Positions 18,935 to 29,339 of a stretch of DNA of 64,000 bases are shown here, in pieces; position 1 is the first letter of the stretch; each line of letters begins with the position of its first letter. Position numbers and translations under genes: made by a program. The stretch comes from Methanosarcina vacuolata Z-761 (GTDB lineage Archaea > Halobacteriota > Methanosarcinia > Methanosarcinales > Methanosarcinaceae): contig NZ_CP009520.1 of NCBI RefSeq assembly GCF_000969905.1, positions 248,001 through 312,000 on the forward strand, in the 5' to 3' direction. The notes below the pieces were generated by a model. It was given only the letters and a program-made list of their open reading frames with translations. It was not told the origin of the DNA and ran no database searches.

Positions 18935-19852
18935 CTACTTGGCTTTATTCTTATAATAGACTTCTCTTACAATCAGTAAGACTACTATAAAAAGACACCC
19001 TAACAGGAACCAGAACCCGGGGTGAAGAGAAAGCATGTCATAAAGCCCGTGAATCCCGCTTGCATGAGCTAACCCTTCAGGCGGGATAGAAGAACACCCC
19101 TGTACAGAGTTTAAACCATCCGGTGTGGACATTGGGACTTCAGCAACTCCCTGAGTCGGGTCAGTTTCCACTCCATAGGACAGATTTCCTGCTCCGGATT
19201 CAGGAACTCCAGAGCTTGCATTCGAAACTCCCTCAGGCACCTGCTGGTCGAGAGCTATTTTTGGGCTTACGTTATTGCTCTCGTTTATTCCCAGGACCAT
19301 TTGCTCTGGAGAAGAATTGTCAAATGTTTCCATAGTCTTCATTCTCAAAGGAGCAGTTGCATCAATAACCCTTTTTGCCTTCATGTAAGCTGAAAAATAC
19401 TCTATACCCGCAGATGCAAAAAAGACAGCTACTATTACTCCGAGGTACTTTTGCAGCAGGCTTACGAGAGAGAGTTTGTCTATAGAACTTTTTGAAGGAA
19501 CGAGGACAATAAGTTTTTCGGCTGACTCGTAGATTTTTACCTGCCGTCCTTTCTTGCTCCACTTTATTTGTTTGATTTTTATAAGATCGGATTCTATAAG
19601 GGAGTCAAGATTATACTTAACAGTAGTAAGGGGAAGTTCCAGCTCCTCTGCAATACTGGTTGCAGACATGCTTTTTTTCCCGAGCAACTCAAGAATCTTT
19701 ATTGATGTTTCATTGGAAAGAATCTGAGTGATCTTTCTGGATTCTCCATTTACCGGAAGAACAAGTACCTTGCCGCCCTGCTCCATTTGCCCAGGCCCCG
19801 GCAGGGGGTCGCCGACTTCCGATAACTCATCTTGATCTTTAAGCCCGTCCAT
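18935..19852 (-). CDS. Membrane-anchored winged-helix regulator (ArsR-like)
   Basis: A 305-residue protein with start ATG at 19852, behind AGGAAGT at a normal spacing; the open frame continues to 19963 but lacks support. Residues ~40-125 are an ArsR-type helix-turn-helix: LSNETSIKILELLGKKSMSATSIAEELELPL. Then come a membrane helix (LGVIVAVFFASAGIEYF), a Ser/Gly/Pro-rich external stretch and a C-terminal helix (FWFLLGCLFIVVLLIV). It is a one-component regulator held in the membrane, and its targets are unknown. It is upstream of truA. Confidence 0.8.
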   Translation of the reverse strand: MDGLKDQDELSEVGDPLPGPGQMEQGGKVLVLPVNGESRKITQILSNETSIKILELLGKKSMSATSIAEELELPLTTVKYNLDSLIESDLIKIKQIKWSKKGRQVKIYESAEKLIVLVPSKSSIDKLSLVSLLQKYLGVIVAVFFASAGIEYFSAYMKAKRVIDATAPLRMKTMETFDNSSPEQMVLGINESNNVSPKIALDQQVPEGVSNASSGVPESGAGNLSYGVETDPTQGVAEVPMSTPDGLNSVQGCSSIPPEGLAHASGIHGLYDMLSLHPGFWFLLGCLFIVVLLIVREVYYKNKAK

Positions 19853-20041
19853 AATAACTTCCTGGATTAAAAACCTGTCTATTTTTAACTCAGAGTATAA
19901 TCTTAGTTTGCGCGAATCAATATAAAGTTTTATTTTTAAGACAGAATATTCGTTCACTACCACATCTAGATATAGAATCCAGACCTTAACCTTAAATAGA
20001 ACATTGTATATACTAATCTAAATTTTCCGCTGGTACCAATC

Positions 20042-21112
20042 ATGATCACAAAACAGCAGGTTCTTGAATTTCTGAAAAATTACGATTTAGAAAACATTAC
20101 TATTGCAACAATTTGCTCCCACTCAAGCCTTCAAATTTTTGACGGAGCTCGGAAAGAAGGCTTCAGAACTCTGGGAATCTGCGTCGGCAAGCCCCCTAAA
20201 TTTTATGAGGCTTTTCCCAAAGCAAAACCCGATGAGTACCTTGTCGTCGATAGCTATGCCGATATAATGAACAAGGCTGAGGAACTTCGAAAGAAAAACA
20301 CCATCATTATCCCTCACGGCTCAGTAGTTGCTTACCTTGGCACGGAAAATTTTGCAGAGATGGCCGTACCCACTTTTGGAAACCGGGCTGTGCTCGAATG
20401 GGAATCGGATAGAGATAAAGAGCGTGAGTGGCTTCTTGGGGCAGGCATTCATATGCCCGGGAAAATCGATGATCCCCACGATATCAATGGCCCTGTAATG
20501 GTCAAGTACGACGGGGCAAAAGGAGGAAAAGGTTTCTTCGTCGCAAAAACTTACGAAGAATTCAATGAACTCATAGACCATACCCAGAAGTACACGATTC
20601 AGGAATTTATTACCGGAACCCGTTATTACCTTCATTACTTCTACTCCCCTATCCGAAACGAAGGATACACTTTAAGCCAGGGCAGCCTTGAACTTCTGAG
20701 CATGGACCGCAGGGTAGAATCCAATGCGGATGAGATCTTCAGGCTCGGTTCACCCAGAGAACTCGTAGAAGCAGGAATCCGCCCGACATATGTGGTCACA
20801 GGAAACGTTCCCCTGGTAGCAAGAGAATCACTCTTACCCCTTATCTTCTCTCTTGGAGAAAGGGTAGTTGAAGAATCTCTTGGCCTCTTTGGTGGGATGA
20901 TAGGTTCTTTCTGCCTTGAGACCGTCTTTACGGATACGCTTGAGATTAAAGTCTTTGAGATCTCGGCCAGAATTGTTGCAGGGACAAACCTTTACATTTC
21001 AGGTTCTCCTTATGCCGACCTGATGGAAGAAAACCTCTCAACCGGAAGAAGAATAGCCCGGGAAATCAAAGTAGCAGCTCAGACAGGCCAGCTGGATAAA
21101 ATAATATCTTGA
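20042..21112 (+). CDS. purP: FAICAR synthetase PurP (formate-dependent)
   Basis: A 356-residue ATP-grasp enzyme of archaeal purine synthesis. It makes FAICAR from AICAR, formate and ATP, replacing the folate-dependent PurH step. Matches include TIATICSHSSLQIFDGARKEGF, VKYDGAKGGKGFFVAKTYEEF (ATP-grasp) and RIVAGTNLYISGSPYADL at the C-terminus. The length fits the family (about 360). Some methanogens have a second PurP-like gene, so a divergent role is possible. It stands alone, divergent from the HTH gene. Confidence 0.92.
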   Translation: MITKQQVLEFLKNYDLENITIATICSHSSLQIFDGARKEGFRTLGICVGKPPKFYEAFPKAKPDEYLVVDSYADIMNKAEELRKKNTIIIPHGSVVAYLGTENFAEMAVPTFGNRAVLEWESDRDKEREWLLGAGIHMPGKIDDPHDINGPVMVKYDGAKGGKGFFVAKTYEEFNELIDHTQKYTIQEFITGTRYYLHYFYSPIRNEGYTLSQGSLELLSMDRRVESNADEIFRLGSPRELVEAGIRPTYVVTGNVPLVARESLLPLIFSLGERVVEESLGLFGGMIGSFCLETVFTDTLEIKVFEISARIVAGTNLYISGSPYADLMEENLSTGRRIAREIKVAAQTGQLDKIIS

Positions 21113-21208
21113 GCAGGTAATAAACTTCAAGAAAATGAACTTTTAGAGTATCTTGATAATTAAGTTTTCAAGCTCTAAAAATTAGATTTTTCAAAGTTGA
21201 CTGCCTTT

Positions 21209-21844
21209 TTAACCTTTAATTTTTTGAGATTTCAAACAAGTTTTATCAGGACTGATCGGGAAATACATATCTACTGTTTCTCTCACTTCTTTTAACCAAT
21301 CCAGTCGTTCTTCAAGCTTACTGGTAACTATAACCCCAAACATTTTTCTATGAAAGTTTTTTACTCCGCAGAAATCGAAAACGCAGTTTTTCCATAATAT
21401 CTCAAGTGGGTCCCCAAATACTTGCAATTCCCGTTCTCTCGGCGTGTTTGATGTGTTGAATACTAAAGCAGTTTCTGCTTTCAATAGTCCTATTGGTATT
21501 CCTTCGCCATTATCTCCTTCTTTAAATTCATATGCTACTCCAGCACGTATTACTCTATCTACCCATCCTTTTAAAATCGCTGGTGGCTGCCCCCACCAGT
21601 TAGGATGAACTATAACGATCCCGTCAGCATTGCTGATTTCATTACAGTGTTCTTTAATTATTCTTTCTAACGAGGCGCCTTTGGGAATTTCCTGACCTGA
21701 GAGAATCGGATCAAATTTTTCCTCATAAAGATCGTGAAAAAAAACTTCATGCCCATTATTTGAAAGGGTTTCTATAACGGTATTTGCAATCGCATGATTA
21801 AAACTACCTTTATTTGGGTGTCCAAGAATTACCAGTATATTCAT
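21209..21844 (-). CDS. Flavodoxin-fold NAD(P)H oxidoreductase (MdaB/KefF-like)
   Basis: A 211-residue protein of the NAD(P)H dehydrogenase (quinone) family. The FMN phosphate loop is GHPNKGSFNHAIA and the FMN/substrate loop is VHPNWWGQPPAILKGWVDRV. Such enzymes pass two electrons from NAD(P)H to quinones, nitro compounds or flavins and often serve in oxidative stress. It is soluble. In M. mazei-like organisms F420H2 or NADPH could be the donor; this is not decided by sequence. Confidence 0.88.
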   Translation of the reverse strand: MNILVILGHPNKGSFNHAIANTVIETLSNNGHEVFFHDLYEEKFDPILSGQEIPKGASLERIIKEHCNEISNADGIVIVHPNWWGQPPAILKGWVDRVIRAGVAYEFKEGDNGEGIPIGLLKAETALVFNTSNTPRERELQVFGDPLEILWKNCVFDFCGVKNFHRKMFGVIVTSKLEERLDWLKEVRETVDMYFPISPDKTCLKSQKIKG

Positions 21845-22059
21845 CGAACTTTGCCTTCCTATCCTGTGAATATATGCTTTAATGACGACGTCACATATCT
21901 ATGCGAGCCTGATACTTTCATATCTACGTGAGCCTGATACTTTCCAGATATCATCCTCATATCGAAAAAAAGAGAATTCGAAAAGATCAAAGTGTGGATT
22001 TTTATTTTAATTTCTTATAACTAAATTATTTTAAATAGTTTTCAGTTCGATAATATCTA

Positions 22060-23391
22060 ATGCAAAAAATCGAAAGTAGAGAGTCCAAGCCTGTTTTTCG
22101 GGGAAAAAATACTGGGGCGCTGCGTGTACTTGGAAGTGAAGAGAATCCCGGGAAGGGCCTTTTATCGATTGGAAATTACATGGCACTTGACCATTCACGG
22201 GGAGCAGCCGTTTATCTTGATGCCCTGAAGCCTCATGCTATTTTGATTTGCGGGAAAAGAGGATACGGAAAATCCTATACTATGGGCTGTTTGCTTGAAG
22301 AACTTGCCTTTCTTGAGCCGGCTATCAGGAAAAAGCTTGCATCCGTTGTTATTGATACTATGGGGATTTTCTGGACGATGAAGTATCCAAATGCGTTTGA
22401 AGCGCGGAAGCTTAAAAATTGGGATCTCACTCCAGCCGGGCTCGATATCGAGATTTTCGTGCCTGTGGGCAAGATTGAGGCTTACAGAAAGCGGAATATT
22501 GATGTAAAGCCATTTTCCATCCCGATAAGCGAACTTTCAGGAAGCCAGTGGTGCAGGATTTTTAGTATCGAAGAGGTTTCTCCTCCTGGAATTCTGCTGG
22601 TAAGGGCAATCGAATCCCTCAGGGAAAAGGGAGAGGCGTATTCTTTTGAGGAAATTCTCAGTGAAATTGCCGGAGACCCTCGCTCTGACAAGGTTTCGAA
22701 AGGAGCTGCAGAGAATTACTTTAGAGCAGTAAATTCCTGGGGCCTTTTCTCAAAAGAAGGGACAAAACTGTCAGATCTCGTATCTGGAGGTAGAACAACT
22801 ATCCTTGATGTGAGTACGCTTGAAAACGAAAACGTCTGCGCTGCAGCAGTATCAATTATTGCAGGCAGGCTTTATGAAGCAAGACTTGAGGCAAGACGAA
22901 CCTACGAAAAAAAACTTATGGGGGAAAAGTTCGATGAAGAAGTATTTCCCATGGTCTGGCTCTTTATAGACGAGGCTCATATTTTCATACCTGCAAAGAC
23001 TGAAGGCCTTGCCTCAAAAGTACTTATTAACCGCTGTCTCAGACAGGGTCGGCAGCCTGGCCTTTCCTTGGTCCTGGCAACCCAGAGGCCTGCAAGCCTT
23101 CATCCCGATGTTGTTTCCCAGAGTGACCTTCTTATCTGCCACCGCCTTACGGCAAGTGATGATATTCTTGCTCTGGAAACTTCGAGGCCCCTTTATATGC
23201 AGGAAAATCTCCAGGCATATATTAAGAAGATGGGAAGTGAAAGAGGGGCTGCCCTGATAGTGGACGACCATTCCGAGTCAGTCCATCTTGTGCGCATCCG
23301 TCCGAGGCTAAGCTGGCACGGAGGGGGAGAACCAAGTGCTTTTGAACCTCATACAAAGGATAAAAGCAAAGAAAATACCTTTCAACTATAA
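22060..23391 (+). CDS. HerA-like ATPase (DUF87 family)
   Basis: A 443-residue HerA/FtsK-type P-loop ATPase. Walker A is GKRGYGKS (residues 65-72) and Walker B is VWLFIDEAHIFIP, followed by LRQGRQPGLSLVLATQRP, the typical arginine/sensor region. HerA proteins act on DNA with the NurA nuclease or move DNA ends. No nurA, mre11 or rad50 gene is adjacent, and the N-terminal HAS barrel is short. A role in repair or in DNA transport is possible. The start at 22060 is weakly supported. Confidence 0.85.
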   Translation: MQKIESRESKPVFRGKNTGALRVLGSEENPGKGLLSIGNYMALDHSRGAAVYLDALKPHAILICGKRGYGKSYTMGCLLEELAFLEPAIRKKLASVVIDTMGIFWTMKYPNAFEARKLKNWDLTPAGLDIEIFVPVGKIEAYRKRNIDVKPFSIPISELSGSQWCRIFSIEEVSPPGILLVRAIESLREKGEAYSFEEILSEIAGDPRSDKVSKGAAENYFRAVNSWGLFSKEGTKLSDLVSGGRTTILDVSTLENENVCAAAVSIIAGRLYEARLEARRTYEKKLMGEKFDEEVFPMVWLFIDEAHIFIPAKTEGLASKVLINRCLRQGRQPGLSLVLATQRPASLHPDVVSQSDLLICHRLTASDDILALETSRPLYMQENLQAYIKKMGSERGAALIVDDHSESVHLVRIRPRLSWHGGGEPSAFEPHTKDKSKENTFQL

Positions 23392-23582
23392 AAGGAACTC
23401 ATTTTGTAGATATTCTGGAGAAACTCAGGAGTAAGAGTAAGAATTGTTAACTAATTTTTGGTCCCTGTTAGAAAATAATATAAATATTACCTGTGATACT
23501 TCAACCCTGTGAATGCAGCTAAACTCAGGCTGTAAAAATTTTAATGTAATAGCATTTAATTGCAACAAAGACCGGTGATGTT

Positions 23583-24071
23583 ATGAAAGGAAGAGCCTGG
23601 AAGTTCGGAGACGACGTGGATACTGATGCAGTGATTCCCGGAAGGTACCTGATTTACAATACCCCTGAAGAGCTTGCAAAGTACACGTTTGAAGGTGTGC
23701 GCCCCGAATTTGCAAAAAACGTTCACGAAAATGATATAGTGGTCGCGGGAAACAATTTTGGTTGCGGCTCATCGCGTGAGCATGCGCCCCTTGCCCTGAA
23801 AGGAGCAAAGGTAGCCTGTGTAATTGCAAAATCTTTTGCAAGGATCTTTTTCAGGAACGCAATAAATATCGGAGTTCCTGTCCTGGAATGCCCTGACACT
23901 GACAGGATTGATGATGGAGACGAGCTTGAAGTAGACCTTGCTACAGGAACTATTGAAAACAAGACAAAAGATGAGACATACCAGGCAACCCCTCTCCCTG
24001 ATTTCGTGCGTGAAATCGTGGATGAGGGAGGACTTATAGAATATGCCAGGAAACTGGTCTCTGAACGCTAA
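23583..24071 (+). CDS. Isopropylmalate/homoaconitase-type dehydratase, small subunit
   Basis: A 162-residue LeuD/HacB subunit. [16 protein letters not shown] is the conserved N-terminus and [20 protein letters not shown] the swivel-domain signature. The substrate loop reads YLIY (residues 22-25). As I recall, methanogen homoaconitases have YLRT and isopropylmalate isomerases YLVY-like loops. By that rule this is closer to the leucine-pathway enzyme, but both reactions occur in methanogens (leucine and coenzyme B). The large subunit is not in the window. The dehydrogenase gene follows 95 bp downstream. Confidence 0.9.
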   Translation: MKGRAWKFGDDVDTDAVIPGRYLIYNTPEELAKYTFEGVRPEFAKNVHENDIVVAGNNFGCGSSREHAPLALKGAKVACVIAKSFARIFFRNAINIGVPVLECPDTDRIDDGDELEVDLATGTIENKTKDETYQATPLPDFVREIVDEGGLIEYARKLVSER

Positions 24072-24166
24072 AAAACAGGAAATCTGTCCTGAGACAGTCC
24101 TGTCCGCGTTTGAGATCTCTCAATAAAAAAGGCAGTTTTGCCTGTAAATTCCAAAGGAGTATAAAT

Positions 24167-25294
24167 ATGACGCAGTATAAGATTCCGGTCCTCCCGGGCG
24201 ACGGGATAGGCCCAGAAATTATCGCCGAAGGCAGAAAGGTAATAGATGCCGCTGGCGAAAAATTCGGTTTTGATGTAGAGTGGATTGAATACCCGCAGGG
24301 AGCAGATCATTATCTTGAGACGGGAGAACTGATTTCGGAAGATACATTAAAGGAGTTGTCCGGATACCCTGTCGTTTACCTTGGTTCCATCGGAGACCCA
24401 AGGATTGCCCCTGGCGTCCTTGAGAAGGGAATCTTATTAACTGCGCGCTTTTATTTTGACGAGTATGTTAACCTTCGCCCGATAAAACTTCTTGACGGAG
24501 TGTGGACCCCGCTCAAAGACAAAACCTCAAAAGACATCGACTTTGTGGTTGTCAGGGAAAACACCGAGGACTTCTACGTAGGTGTCGGCGGCAGGGCAAA
24601 AAAAGGAGTGAGTAAAGACCTTCTTGAAGTAAAAAGAACGCTCTACTCCGCAAAATTCGGTCTTGATATCGAGACTGACAGCGAAGAAATAGGATACCAG
24701 ATAGGCTTGATCTCCAAAGAAGGCACAGACAGGGTTATCGAGTACGCCTTTGACCTTGCCGAAAACCGGAAAAAACATGTTTCGTCCGTTGACAAGGCAA
24801 ATGTGCTTTCCGATATCTACGGCTTCTGGAGAGAAGAGTTCAATGCAATTTCTGCAAAACATCCCGGCGTTACTACAGACTTTAACTTCGTTGATGCCAT
24901 CACTATGTGGTTTGTGAAAAACCCCGAATGGTTTGATGTGGTTGTAACCCCGAACATGTTCGGAGACATTATTACTGATCTCGGAGCCATGATCCAGGGC
25001 GGCCTCGGCCTTGCTCCCGGCGGAAATATCAATCCGAAAGGCACAAGCATGTTCGAGCCGATTCACGGTTCAGCCCCGAAGTACAAGGGACAGAACAAAG
25101 TCAACCCAATTGCTACAATCTGGGCAGGTGCAATGCTCATAGAACAGCTCGGAGAAAAGGAAGCCTCAGACGCCATTGTCAATGCAATCCAGAAAAACAT
25201 CCTTGACAGCAAAGTAAAAACCTACGACATGGGCGGCAAGAGCACAACCTCAGATGTCGGAGACGACATTACAAGGATAATAAAGGGAGAGTAA
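24167..25294 (+). CDS. 3-isopropylmalate/isohomocitrate-type dehydrogenase
   Basis: A 375-residue member of the isocitrate/isopropylmalate dehydrogenase family. ATG at 24167 follows AAAGGAG with 6-nt spacing; an earlier in-frame start at 24110 adds a non-conserved leader. Conserved parts are [39 protein letters not shown] and [18 protein letters not shown]. The partner dehydratase small subunit lies immediately upstream, so the pair works in leucine or coenzyme B (2-oxoacid elongation) synthesis. Substrate specificity cannot be fixed. Confidence 0.92.
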   Translation: MTQYKIPVLPGDGIGPEIIAEGRKVIDAAGEKFGFDVEWIEYPQGADHYLETGELISEDTLKELSGYPVVYLGSIGDPRIAPGVLEKGILLTARFYFDEYVNLRPIKLLDGVWTPLKDKTSKDIDFVVVRENTEDFYVGVGGRAKKGVSKDLLEVKRTLYSAKFGLDIETDSEEIGYQIGLISKEGTDRVIEYAFDLAENRKKHVSSVDKANVLSDIYGFWREEFNAISAKHPGVTTDFNFVDAITMWFVKNPEWFDVVVTPNMFGDIITDLGAMIQGGLGLAPGGNINPKGTSMFEPIHGSAPKYKGQNKVNPIATIWAGAMLIEQLGEKEASDAIVNAIQKNILDSKVKTYDMGGKSTTSDVGDDITRIIKGE

Positions 25295-25315
25295 TTCAAC
25301 TCTCCCTTCACTATA

Positions 25316-25565
25316 TTTCTTTTTTCCCCATTCTCTTTTCCCCATTCTCTTTTCCCCATTCTCTTTTCCCCATTCTCTTTTCCCCATTCTCTTTTCCCCA
25401 TTCTTTTTTCCCCATTCTCTTTTCCCCATTCTCTTTTCCCCATTCTTTTTTCCCCATTCTCTTTTCACCGTTCTCTTTTCATCATTCTTTTTTCCCCATT
25501 CTCTTTTCCCCATTCTTTTTTCCCCATTCTCTTTTCCCCATTCTCTTTTCACCGTTCTCTTTTCA
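25316..25565. repeat. Tandem repeat, 15-bp unit x~16
   Basis: About 16 copies of CCCCATTCTCTTTTC, some with TTCTTTTTTC or ACCGTT variants, start right after the dehydrogenase stop. The T-rich non-template strand could help end transcription, but this is only a guess. Frames on the minus strand stay open by period and are not genes. Confidence 0.9.
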
Positions 25566-25672
25566 TTAATTTTCTCTAAATTTTCTCAATGTTTCAGTTC
25601 TAATATTTGTATGCGGTTGAGCACTACAAGTAATATATATTTAGTGTGTGATAATTAGATAGGAAGGTATAG

Positions 25673-26773
25673 TTGAAAGGAAAAAACCCAATGATAGGGG
25701 GCATGTTTGTGATCTCAATTAGACCTTTCAGTGATAATGATAATCAAAACTTGCTTGAAATAGAAAGACTGTGCCCGCAGGGCGATGAAAACTGTGCTCT
25801 GGGTGTAGATAAGACGGATATAATTGCCCGTTATAAAATGTATGATAACTGGAATATGCTTGTGGCAGAAGAAGAAGGAAAAGTTGCTGGCTGGATCGGT
25901 TTGACTGTGAAACCGGCTTTTGAAAGGAATGTGAAATATGCATACGTTACTGAAGTGATGGTTCATCCGGCCTTCAGGAAGGCAGGAGTTGCCACACAGC
26001 TTATGAAGAAGGCAGAAGAAAAAGCCCTGGGAATGGGATCAAGTTATACCTATGCCTATGTGTACGAGTCGAATAATGCTTCCAAATCCTTATTCGGCAA
26101 GATGGGATATTCCAGCGTGAGATATATTAAAACGCCAGCACTTCCAACTTATAAAAAATCGGATATATCACCAGAGTATTCAATAAAACCCGTTGATAGA
26201 AAAGAGATTGGTGATGCAGTCAGCCTTATTAATGAGTATAATTCAGGATTTATACATTTCCTGCCGTTTACGGCTCAAACTTTTGAAGAGCGTTTGAAAG
26301 CCATTCCCTGGTATGGGCTGGAGAATTTCTGGGTGGTCAGAGACAAGAATAATAAAATCGTAGCCTGTGCCGGACTATGGAATAATTCCAAACTGGGAAA
26401 TTTATATTATGCCAGAGAACCGGTAGTAATGAAGATGATGAGATCTATTTTTGGAGTCCTGAGTCATATTACAAAAGTACCGAAGATTACAGCCGAAAAA
26501 GAACATTTGAAATTGCTTTATATTGCTGATTATGCATTTGATAAACGACAACCTGAAGCTATGCTGGCGCTACTTAAATGGCTAAGTAACCTTTCAATTG
26601 ATATGAAACAGGATTATCTTATGACTGCAACAGATCCGGATGATGATTTTCTTGCAATTATAAAAAAACTGAAACCTCAGATCGAAACCTGGAACATATT
26701 TGCAAAATCGTTCGAAGGAGACTTACCAACTTTCAGTCCATTTTATACAGATATAAAAGACATGATTCCCTGA
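25673..26773 (+). CDS. GNAT-family N-acetyltransferase (two-domain)
   Basis: A 366-residue protein. Residues ~12-155 are a GNAT domain: VTEVMVHPAFRKAGVATQLMKKAEEKA carries the acetyl-CoA loop (R-x-x-G-x-A), and YESNNASKSLFGKMGYS is the C-terminal part. The second half (SIKPVDRKEIGDAVSLINEYNSG onwards) looks like a diverged second GNAT unit. The TTG at 25673 follows AGGAAGG at 5 bp, so it is the better start; ATGs at 25691 and 25703 are alternatives. The substrate is unknown. Confidence 0.8.
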   Translation: MKGKNPMIGGMFVISIRPFSDNDNQNLLEIERLCPQGDENCALGVDKTDIIARYKMYDNWNMLVAEEEGKVAGWIGLTVKPAFERNVKYAYVTEVMVHPAFRKAGVATQLMKKAEEKALGMGSSYTYAYVYESNNASKSLFGKMGYSSVRYIKTPALPTYKKSDISPEYSIKPVDRKEIGDAVSLINEYNSGFIHFLPFTAQTFEERLKAIPWYGLENFWVVRDKNNKIVACAGLWNNSKLGNLYYAREPVVMKMMRSIFGVLSHITKVPKITAEKEHLKLLYIADYAFDKRQPEAMLALLKWLSNLSIDMKQDYLMTATDPDDDFLAIIKKLKPQIETWNIFAKSFEGDLPTFSPFYTDIKDMIP

Positions 26774-27483
26774 GGAATTAAATTCCAATGGTCTATATGA
26801 AGTTAAAAAATACTGAAAACAATATTAAATGAGTTGACGCTTATACCTCCTGAGCTACCGACACAGGGGTTTTACGCTTCTTCATATAACATAAATTCCG
26901 GGGCATCTTCGTAAAATTTTTCAATACGCAGTCAAAATTGTTGTATGCGAAACACCATAACCTCAACTATGAAATAAATTTAAATATGTCAATCCCATAT
27001 ATTAGCATATGAAAATTTTTAACATAGTTTTTGGGAAAAAAAATTTGTTTGATATGAAATGTGAATACACATCGAAATGCACTGCATATAAAGATAATTC
27101 CTACACATGTACAGAAGCTCTGGATAAAAGCTACTGTGGAATTTATAAACTTTTCTTGCAAGAAGCCTGAAATTTTAGACACAGAATCATATTTCGGGTA
27201 CTGAGAGTTCCCAGTTAAGCTGAAAAACTTCTGTTTTCTTGTTTTATTAATATAGTTTTGTAGTAAAACCTGTGCATAGACTTTGGAGTAAATTAAAATC
27301 AGACGAGAGAGCTCTGTACTGAAACAGGTCGTTAATACTATATAAAAAAAATTAGGTTTGCGTTACAACCTCCAGGTCAGAGTCAGGTGGTTTTACGCTT
27401 CGTTATCAAAGGCTTCAGGATTAAACTCTGGGCATTCAGTTAAAGACCAGTTCAGTTTTTTAAAACCATTATCTTTTCTTTTA
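26774..27483. other. 700-bp gene-free gap
   Basis: No gene I can support. The short frame at 26967-27182 (minus) lacks a ribosome-binding site and family features. The phrase GGTTTTACGCTTC occurs twice (about 26868 and 27389), each after a CTC/GAG-rich stretch, and may mark an old element end. The rest is AT-rich. Confidence 0.4.
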
Positions 27484-28095
27484 TTAAATATTATTTATGT
27501 CTTTTAGATAAATGGTATCTTGACATAATCTGTCAATTAAATTTATGTCATGGCTTACGACCAGTACTCCAATATTAAGTTCTTCGACGATATTTAAAAC
27601 AATATTCCAGATTTGAGCTTGAGTAATAGCGTCTACCATTGTAGTAATTTCATCAGCAATTAAAAACCTGGTTTTAGGGCTTAAAGCTCTTGCAAGGGCA
27701 AACCTCTGCAGTTCTCCTCCTGAAAGCTCATTAGGCCATCGGTTGAGCCAGTTACTTTTAATTCCAAATGCTTCATTAATATCCTGTGAAACAAGGTGTC
27801 CTTCGTTTAGAATATCTTTCATTCTCCATTTAGGGTTTACAGCTTTTTCCGGGTGTTGAAAGACAAGCTGGACCGGGTTATAGCCTTTTGACGGGATATC
27901 TTTTCCATCTATACTTACTTTCCCCTGATACTTATTTTCGTAGCCTGCTAAGATCTTACATAGAGTAGATTTTCCGCTTCCGCTATCCCCAATGAGGCCC
28001 AGTACCTCCCCGCTACCTAACGAAATATTAACATCCTTTAAAATCAAATTATTTCTTTTATACCCGAAGCTTATGTTCTCACTTTTAAGACGCAT
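27484..28095 (-). CDS. Peptide/nickel-type ABC transporter ATPase, short (OppF/NikE-like)
   Basis: A 203-residue ABC ATPase: Walker A GLIGDSGSGKSTLCK, signature LSGGELQRFALARAL, Walker B FLIADEITTMVDAITQAQ and the His switch VVSHDIN. It ends soon after the switch and lacks the C-terminal oligopeptide-transporter domain of most OppF proteins. Short NikE- and CntF-type ATPases look alike. The start overlaps the OppD-like gene by 11 bp, so it is the last gene of the transporter operon. Confidence 0.9.
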   Translation of the reverse strand: MRLKSENISFGYKRNNLILKDVNISLGSGEVLGLIGDSGSGKSTLCKILAGYENKYQGKVSIDGKDIPSKGYNPVQLVFQHPEKAVNPKWRMKDILNEGHLVSQDINEAFGIKSNWLNRWPNELSGGELQRFALARALSPKTRFLIADEITTMVDAITQAQIWNIVLNIVEELNIGVLVVSHDINLIDRLCQDTIYLKDINNI

Positions 28096-29122
28096 TATTG
28101 CACCTCACCACCCCACCGTTGATCTGTTTCAATTGTGGAGTTCCCTGAGAACAGATAGCTTTCTTTTTTGAACATCTTTCATAAAAGATACACCCGTCGA
28201 TGACTTCATCCTGCATTGGTTGATGGCCTTTGATTGCCTGGAATTTATTCTGGGGAAGGGCACTCCAGAGTGCACGGGTATATGGGTGTCTCAGGTTCTC
28301 ACCATTATTTTTAAAGTCTTCAACGTTAGCTACTTCCAGAACCGTACCTGCATAAAATACTGCGATTTTATGGGAGATTTTTAATGCAGCTTCAATATCA
28401 TGAGTTATAAGTATCACTGCACACCCCTTATCTGCCATGTCTTTGAAGTAACTCAGGGTCTCGTTCAAAGTTTTTTCGTCTAACCCCGGGGTTGGTTCAT
28501 CCGCAATTACGAGTTTTGAAGAGCTTATTACAGCAGTCGAAACCAGAACTCTTCGGGCCATCCCTCCTGATAGCTCATGAGGGAGCATTCTTTCGACCTC
28601 GGGTTTTAAATTGTATCTCTGAAAAATTTCTCTCTGAAGTTTCCTCATTAAGCCTTCGTTTTCCTTTTCAATGCATCCTATTACTTGATTTGAGACTTTC
28701 ATTAAAGGATCAAGGTAGGTTATCGCTTGCGGAATCAGGGCTATTTCTTTGCCTCTCATTTCTTCTTTTCTTTCCTGAGTAAGTTCGTTGCCATCGTATT
28801 CTATCTTACCATCAAGTTTTGCGTTTGAAGGTAAAATTCCTAAAATAGCATGAGCCAGAAGACTTTTACCTGACCCGCTTGACCCTACGATAGCTAAAAT
28901 TTCACCTTTATAAGCCTGGATACTCAAATTAGAAATTACTTTCAGTTCAGTCTGCCTAAGGCCCGACGAATATTGAGTAAACGACAATGAAAGATCTTCT
29001 ACGTTCAACAGAGCTTCAGTTTTTTTCCGTCCTCTAGCAACTGTTTTATCTCTTTTTCCAACGACTGTTTCAAGTCCAGTGGCTAACTCTTTTTCAGGGT
29101 TTATTTCAGCTTTATTTCCCAT
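28085..29122 (-). CDS. Peptide/nickel-type ABC transporter ATPase (OppD/NikD-like)
   Basis: A 345-residue ABC ATPase. Walker A is AIVGSSGSGKSLLAHAI, the signature LSGGMARRVLVSTAV and Walker B KLVIADEPTPGLDEKT. The C-terminal ~70 residues, with HPYTRALWSALPQNKFQ and IFYERCSKKKAICSQGTPQL, form the oligopeptide/nickel transporter C-terminal domain with its Cys cluster. The N-terminal ~40 residues are charged and not conserved. It pairs with the short ATPase just downstream. Confidence 0.92.
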   Translation of the reverse strand: MGNKAEINPEKELATGLETVVGKRDKTVARGRKKTEALLNVEDLSLSFTQYSSGLRQTELKVISNLSIQAYKGEILAIVGSSGSGKSLLAHAILGILPSNAKLDGKIEYDGNELTQERKEEMRGKEIALIPQAITYLDPLMKVSNQVIGCIEKENEGLMRKLQREIFQRYNLKPEVERMLPHELSGGMARRVLVSTAVISSSKLVIADEPTPGLDEKTLNETLSYFKDMADKGCAVILITHDIEAALKISHKIAVFYAGTVLEVANVEDFKNNGENLRHPYTRALWSALPQNKFQAIKGHQPMQDEVIDGCIFYERCSKKKAICSQGTPQLKQINGGVVRCNNAS

Positions 29123-29174
29123 AATTCACACTCTCCAGATGTAAATATAACATATTTTTTATTCAGTACATTTT

Positions 29175-29328
29175 AGATCCAGCATACCTCTAATCTGGCA
29201 CACTTCTAATCCAGCACACTTCTAATCCAGTACACTTCTAATCCAGCACACTTCTAATTCAGCACACTTCTAATTCAGTACACTTCTAATCCAGCACACT
29301 TCTAATTCAGCACACTTCTAATTCAGTA
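29175..29328. repeat. Tandem repeat, ~16-bp unit
   Basis: About ten copies of CACTTCTAATCCAGCA (some TTCAG), in the gap between the permease operon and the OppD-like gene. The gap is 217 bp. Whether this splits the transporter into two transcripts is unknown. Confidence 0.8.
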
Positions 29329-29339
29329 ACAGATGAAAT

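Noticed and set aside
25222-25552. MGKREWGKENGEKR repeat frames on the minus strand
   Set aside because: Read from the 15-bp tandem tract after the dehydrogenase gene.
26967-27182. 71-residue frame in the gap before the ABC operon
   Set aside because: No ribosome-binding site, no family and poor codon pattern.
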